64,000 nucleotides of DNA from NCBI GenBank assembly GCA_047967505.1, contig CM106539.1; one strand, given 5' to 3'. Numbering within the stretch: the stretch's first letter is position 1; every line of letters starts with the position of its first letter. This DNA comes from Dipteris shenzhenensis. Lineage: Eukaryota; Polypodiophyta; Polypodiopsida; Gleicheniales. Positions 58,928-64,000 of this stretch are shown here, piece by piece. A program made the position numbers and the translations under genes. The notes below the pieces were generated by a model that was given only the letters and a program-made list of their open reading frames with translations, was not told the DNA's origin and did no database searches.

Positions 58928-59054
58928 TGTAAATTGCACCATTTAGATAGGGCATTAGGGGTAAACACTAACCCTAACCCTAAGGGATTCTCATGTATAT
59001 ATTCATGTTTATGTTCAATACAACAAGTATACAGGTAGCTATATCATATGCACT

Positions 59055-59111
<57 letters not shown>

Positions 59112-59126
59112 CTCCATACTTCATCA
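58928..59126 (+). repeat. LTR preceding a primer-binding site (boundaries approximate)
   Basis: The block starts around 'tgtaaattgcacc' and ends 'cttcatca' directly before the primer site. It holds 'aaccctaaccctaaggg' (telomere-like, probably incidental), 'catgtatatattcatg' and a 48-bp CT run (59,060-59,107). It follows the pol remnant of element C and would be its 3' LTR. The primer site after it means it also serves as a 5' LTR. Confidence 0.6.
59060..59107 (+). repeat. (CT)24 microsatellite inside the LTR
   Basis: Uninterrupted CT run, followed by 'atcactccatacttcatca' and the primer site. Confidence 0.95.
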
Positions 59127-59139
59127 TGGTATCAGAGCC
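59127..59139 (+). other. Primer-binding site, initiator tRNA-Met type
   Basis: 'tggtatcagagcc' is a perfect 13-base match to the usual plant Copia primer site and abuts the LTR end. Confidence 0.9.
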
Positions 59140-62100
59140 AATGGTGCTTCACTCCCTTCATGAGTGTCAAGCCCTCCTTTTGCGAGGCATCCTCCATCTC
59201 TGAGAGTGAGGTTCATCTTCAAGAGAGAATTTCCTTTAGAGAGAGTGCAATCCCTTGTTCCGTCAAGGCAGACAAGCCCTTGTTTCAGTCAAGGCAACAA
59301 ACCCTTCCCGTGAGGCACCTTCATCATCTTGTAGCTCTCTTTGTTGAGCTCTTCTCCATCTTTGTTTCGGATCAAAAAGCTTTTGATTTCGTTACATGGA
59401 GCTCAAGATATCCTCTTCTGAGTGTTGTTGTTATTCCTTGAGTGATTCATTGTCTTTGAGAGATTTTCGGTTCTAGGATTCTAGTTGTGGTCTTCCACTT
59501 TGATCTATTGCATCTTCCTATCAAACAAAGTCTACAACTACAAGCCAAGCAAGGGACCTTCATAGTGCTCAAGCACTGGCTCTTACAGCCTCCAACAACC
59601 ACTGCGCTACTCTATTGTAGCAAGCACTTGTCTACAAGCGACTTCAATAGATATTTGGTAGAGACGACCGGCGGCAAGACAGCCTTGACTCAACGCTTCT
59701 CCAAAAGGCCATGAGTGGCGTCTCACACAACAAAATAGGGAAGAGCAGTGATGCCATCAACCGCTTCAAAGCTCCCACAACTATAAATTCACATGCGACA
59801 TCGACGAGCTCAAGAGAGCCGTCTGAGAGAGACGATGCCATGTGGGAGATAAGGCCATGTGGCTATTCACAGTATTCACCCAAGGTTTAGTAAGGCCTGG
59901 TCATCCACACCCAGGGTCAGCCAACTGACATATGGTAGATTACCATGCCATCAAACCTTATCCTTTTGCCATGTCACTAGAGCAACCTTGTCTTGCCATA
60001 TCGCCATGCCACGTGGCATCCAACTACCACATCATTAATAGCTACATTCGCTGCCACGTCAGTGCAACCACGTCATCAAGGCCACATTATGACGGTGCCA
60101 CATCATCAATGGTCCCCATAGTGCCACCTCATTGTCCACATGGTAGTGCCATGTAATTTGTCCAATCAGCATCCATGTCATCAATACCATCTAAGCACAA
60201 CGCCACACATGCACACAGCATGTGAACACATAGTGCCATATTACCATGTGCCACAACATCTTTTTGACCACTCCCCTTGGACAAAGTTTAGCACATATTT
60301 CAAATGGCCATAACTTTAGATCCAGAGGGAATTTTACATTGGTACAAGAAGAAAAAATGATCGCCAGATCATGCTCTACACATTGAGCAACTTAGATCTG
60401 CATTTTGATTATGTATAGGTCAACATCATGCAATCCTCATCATCGAAACCACCTCCTGATCCAATGCAGCACTACACATCACATAAAATGAACCAAGATT
60501 TGCTGCATTTTGCACTTCGACGTGTAGTCTAGCTGTAGACTGCTAAGCCATAGAGGAGATTCAACTCCACCAAGCCAAGTCATCCATTGCCACATCACCT
60601 GATTAGTTCCTGCCTACTTCAGTCCCATAGGATCTATCATCGGTGTACACATTCACACATCTAATACCAGCTCAGTCTCTTGGCATTTGGCAGTTCCGTA
60701 CATCAGTGACACTTGGCAGAGTGATCTTTCTTGGATTCTGGATTATTGCATTCTTCCTGCACATACATGCCACCCATGTAAAGTCACACATTGTTGACTA
60801 TTTTTTGGCATTGGTTCCTACATACATATCCATCAGCCTTGTACAGCCTCTTGGCTACTCCCTACACATAGTTGTGATCACTCAACTACAAGCTTGATCT
60901 TTGGCATACACATGTTCTCACATGACTTGGTTTTGACTGTTTAGCGAAAGCCCCTCACTGGCAACTTTTACAATATTCTCATGGGTAGACACTCTCAATG
61001 GTACACGGGTAGCCTTTTGCATAGAGCACTGGACCGCCTCCAGCATGGAGTAATTCACATCACACAGTTGATGATATACCAGTCATGACTCCGGATGAGA
61101 TCCGTGAGTGGAAAGAGAACCTTCTTCGACCATTCATTGCCATAGGGTATGTACCAATTAATGATGTAGACTCGAGCCTCATTGGTCTTGAGCGATTAGA
61201 CACAGATGTTCCACATGTTAGCATGGATCAGCCTTCACATTCTCATCATGCACATTTGTCGGTAAGCCCTCAGCATGAGGCACGTTTGACGGTAAGACCT
61301 CAACATGAGATACTCTCATCTACATCAGCACAGTTTGATTCCAATGATGCACAGCCATCATCTTCATGCATGGATCCGACTCCATCTTTTGCGACAGATG
61401 ATACAGATGCTCAGCAAGAGTTCAGCAACAATGATCATGCACTCTTATAGCAAGTAAGTCCTCAGTATGAGGCACTCACATCTCTAGCACTATGTGGAGA
61501 TATATGCCATAGTGTATTCAGCTATTAAGGTGATTCCACTCCATCATCCATCACTGATGCTTTCACCTCTGACACAAAGCTTATCATATCCTTGGACACA
61601 GTTTCCATCAGCAGTACAAATCAGCAGACCAGTCTATAGGACATTTCAACATTAACTCAGTCATGCCACATTGTATCACTCTTGGATCCAGTCATCATCA
61701 CCACCTCAGATCAGTAGATCATTCCTCAGCATTCTTACATTTACGCATCAGTGCAGTCCTATGCTAGTGCAGTTGACATCATCAAGTTCAACCATAGCAC
61801 AACCTAGGAAACCTCAGTGTTTCATCATGCACTTATGGTGGTAGTAGTATACAATCCATACTTAATGGCTGGATCCACGACTTCAGATCAGTCCCAATAT
61901 CAACATTCAACGCTTCATTTTCCTTAGGGACATCTTATGTATTTCAATGATACTTCAAGCTTCTAGGTTGAGCATGACAGTTGAGCATATAGGTTGGACA
62001 GGTTTCTATATCTTGTCATTTGTGTGAGCCTCTTCATCTCAGCAAAGCAGTGTATCATACCTGCACCTTCGACTGACGTGTTTATTCATCCCGTTGATCA

Positions 62101-62500
62101 CTCTATTGACACCAACCATGCAATCTTCTACGACCCTGCATCATTCGACAGACATTATAGTTCTACTATAGCATACCTCCGACTTTGATGTCAGCTCTTT
62201 TAGGTTGGTGAAACCCTTGTATTTCACAACCTATCGAATTCTTTCTCCATAGCGACATCGACTAGCCTCAGATCCGGATGTCTCTTCTACCGAGCAACTA
62301 CACAGTCCACGACGACCTATGATGTTCAGCTTTGACATGTTCGGCATGCAACCATACACACCGTTCTTCACGCAGTCATATTGTGATCGACCAGTCTTTG
62401 ATCCAGGTGGACTTTACTTTATGCATATTTTCTTCCTCTTCCCTTCGGCCTATCTTTTGGGTTTTATTCCCAAAGGCAAACTTTAAGGATGACCCACAAC
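59140..62500 (+). mobile_element. Unrecognised internal region of an LTR element (D)
   Basis: This follows the primer site but no gag, protease, integrase or reverse transcriptase was recognised. At 59.93-60.25 kb the DNA is rich in 'ccacatcatca' / 'catgccacgtgg' words, including a 14-base perfect palindrome at 60,006-60,019. At 61.2-61.9 kb it is rich in 'catcagcacagt'-like words. It could be a non-autonomous LTR element or a host-derived insert. A purine run near 62,505 may be a polypurine tract, but no second LTR was found. Confidence 0.4.
61085..61450 (+). CDS. Hypothetical ORF, 121 aa, inside element D
   Basis: ATG-started uninterrupted frame. The N-terminal half could fold ('MTPDEIREWKENLLRPFIAI'). 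The rest is rich in Ser, His and Asp and contains an internal repeat 'VSPQHEARLT' / 'VRPQHEILSS'. Not recognised. It may be a remnant of an element protein. Confidence 0.25.
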   Translation: MTPDEIREWKENLLRPFIAIGYVPINDVDSSLIGLERLDTDVPHVSMDQPSHSHHAHLSVSPQHEARLTVRPQHEILSSTSAQFDSNDAQPSSSCMDPTPSFATDDTDAQQEFSNNDHALL

Positions 62501-62639
62501 TTAAGAGGGAGAAATGCACATTATGTACACATTGTACAGGCTTCTACTACATAGTCACTGTGCTCACACACGCATATAGTACTCTGATTTTTTTCAAGTT
62601 TTCTTTTCAGTTCTGGATGCTATCATATGCACCAAACGA

Positions 62640-63110
62640 AATCCACAAAAAGTTCTTGTACATACACCCTACATTCAAGCAAAGGATGAACTCTTGCTGC
62701 AGCTTCGAGATCATGAGATGGATTTGGAAAGACAGAACATAGAAACAAGGGCCACTAGCTGACAAAAAGGGGGAGCTGCAGACTGCCTCACAGCAAGAAA
62801 TTCAAATATTACAATAGAAGAAAATCGAATTGATGCCAGCCCAGCCAACTCTCCTAGGAGTCAATGCAGCCATTTTGGGAAGACAATACAGCCTTGGCAC
62901 AACAAAAGTTGCTCTGGAGACACAAACTCAACATATGCTGCAGATGCATGCACAAAAACTTCTTCAACAGCATGAGGAACATCTAAGGCAAATCAAATTT
63001 TTTTTAAAATCAATGCAGAAATAAAGCGGAGGCCACCTTGTGTAGGGGTGAACTTGACACTTTGGTCTCAACCTAAATCACCTCAATCCAAGAGTGCCAA
63101 GGCAGAAATA
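62640..63110 (+). pseudogene. Unrecognised coding-like relic
   Basis: One plus-strand frame reads with few stops through 'ELLLQLRDHEMDLERQNIET', 'GGAADCLTARNSNITI', 'NRIDASPANSPRSQCSHFGK' and 'CVGVNLTLWSQPKSPQ'. An overlapping frame gives a 64-codon glutamine-rich piece (62,830-63,024). I do not recognise either; one may be a decayed exon or transposon coding piece. Confidence 0.25.
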
Positions 63111-63119
63111 GGAAGCGCT

Positions 63120-63748
63120 TTGGAGTAATCTCAAGAGTGATGTGGAGGATGAGAACCTTGAGACCAATCCTCCCCTAGTCTAGTCATCTTTTTCAAATCA
63201 TGGTTGTCATTTAGTAGTATTCTGGTTACTTTATCCAGCAAGCATTCTGCTTCTAGACTATTACTTTTTGTAGCTTCCAGGAAAAGCTAGACAAACTGGA
63301 TGTCTTGAAGTCTATTGAGCAGACCTTCAAAACTGTTTTAAGAAGTAGCCTCGAGTAAATTTGCAATTTCAAAGACACATGCCGCAATAATTGCAGTTGG
63401 CAAGATCTCATCTCTATTTTGCGATACAGATCTCAACTCTGAATGGTGTTCTGAAAACGAACTCACCTGTCTAAAGGATACACACTGTAGAGCTTACAAC
63501 ATATGTACTGGGGGCACATTCTATATCTCTCACTTACTGCAATGTGCATGAAGTAGTTACCAAGCTGAATGGAACTTTAGCAAACTAAAATCACATACAG
63601 AGCTAATTGGAATTTTGCTAGATAAACAATGTCAACATAGGAATCATTAAACTTGGGTTTTACGTTATGTTAGATACTCCCTTTCAAGCTTAAAGCAAAG
63701 CCTATTTTCTTTCACAACAATGTAAAAGAAAACTGTTTTCAGACTCTT
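63120..63748 (-). other. Probable 3' UTR and flank of the minus-strand gene
   Basis: AT-rich, no open frame. It is downstream, on the minus strand, of the stop codon at 63,749. No single polyadenylation signal stands out. Confidence 0.4.
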
Positions 63749-64000
63749 TTACTCGCACCATTTCACAGCCTTTCTCCCATACCAAGGCTCAGGATATGGC
63801 AATGCTGTAAGTGTCTGCTTTGGCTTTGTTTCATTTTTCTTCTCTGCAACCTTGGTACCTGAGTAAACAGCCAGTGTTTAAAGTGATAATAATCTATGAT
63901 ACCAGTAGTTGTGATACAGTTTTATCCCCTATACGTTGAATACGGAATTGAGAACACACAAGAGAGGCCTAACCTTCAAGATCCATTCTCTTCATTTCTT
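63749..64000 (-). CDS. 3' end of an unidentified spliced gene (partial)
   Basis: Two coding segments on the minus strand, 64,000-63,974 (continues beyond the window) and 63,858-63,749, are separated by a 115-nt GT-AG intron. Its donor is 'gaag|gttagg' and its acceptor 'tttactcag|gtacc'. The phase-1 junction reads through as 'EMKRMDLE-GTKVAEKKNETK', then a basic/polar linker and the C terminus 'TALPYPEPWYGRKAVKWCE' and stop. The aromatic- and proline-rich end looks conserved rather than random. I cannot name the family. It faces away from the transposon block and is likely a live host gene. Confidence 0.6.

Noticed and set aside
58970-58986. Telomere-like 'accctaaccctaa'
   Set aside because: Only about two and a half units inside an LTR; not an interstitial telomere array.

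Overview
This 64 kb window is nuclear DNA from a land plant with a large, repeat-rich genome. The supporting signs are spliced GT-AG genes, decayed Ty1/copia elements primed by initiator tRNA-Met, L1-type LINE remnants, long CT/GA microsatellites and kilobase introns. A gymnosperm, fern or lycophyte would fit, but the sequence alone does not settle the lineage. No bacterial operons, rRNA genes or CRISPR arrays were seen.

Layout. (1) 0.95-5.8 kb: left copy of a large decayed composite repeat with LINE remnants on the minus strand and a nested solo LTR. (2) 5.9-11.1 kb: non-coding DNA with a recurring palindromic motif. (3) 11.1-15.4 kb: head-to-head relics of unrecognised proteins. (4) 15.8-16.8 kb: LTR/promoter-like block with hairpins and a 196-bp duplication. 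(5) 18.6-19.9 kb: pyrimidine-rich tandem array with heads spaced 324 bp. (6) 20.1-29.2 kb: the one complete gene, an eight-exon amino-acid permease of the BAT1/GABA-permease family (522 codons after splicing). A 19-nt microexon is present twice inside a tandem duplication. (7) 29.6-41 kb: microsatellites, a decayed non-LTR reverse transcriptase and small tandem repeats. (8) 41.3-44.1 kb: decayed minus-strand Copia element (E). (9) 44.1-56.1 kb: right copy of the composite repeat, inverted relative to the left one and split by Copia element A (46,222-53,863, target-site duplication CTACT). A carries a second Copia (B). (10) 56.6-59.1 kb: plus-strand Copia pol remnant (C), an LTR, and a tRNA-Met primer site opening an unrecognised internal region up to about 62.5 kb. 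(11) 63.7-64.0 kb: the last two coding segments of another spliced gene on the minus strand, cut by the window edge.

Host genes. Only the permease and the partial minus-strand gene at the right edge look like living host genes; nearly everything else is transposon debris. The strongest observation is the duplicated microexon. Both copies encode the same six residues with intact splice sites, but including both would shift the frame, so exactly one can be used per transcript.
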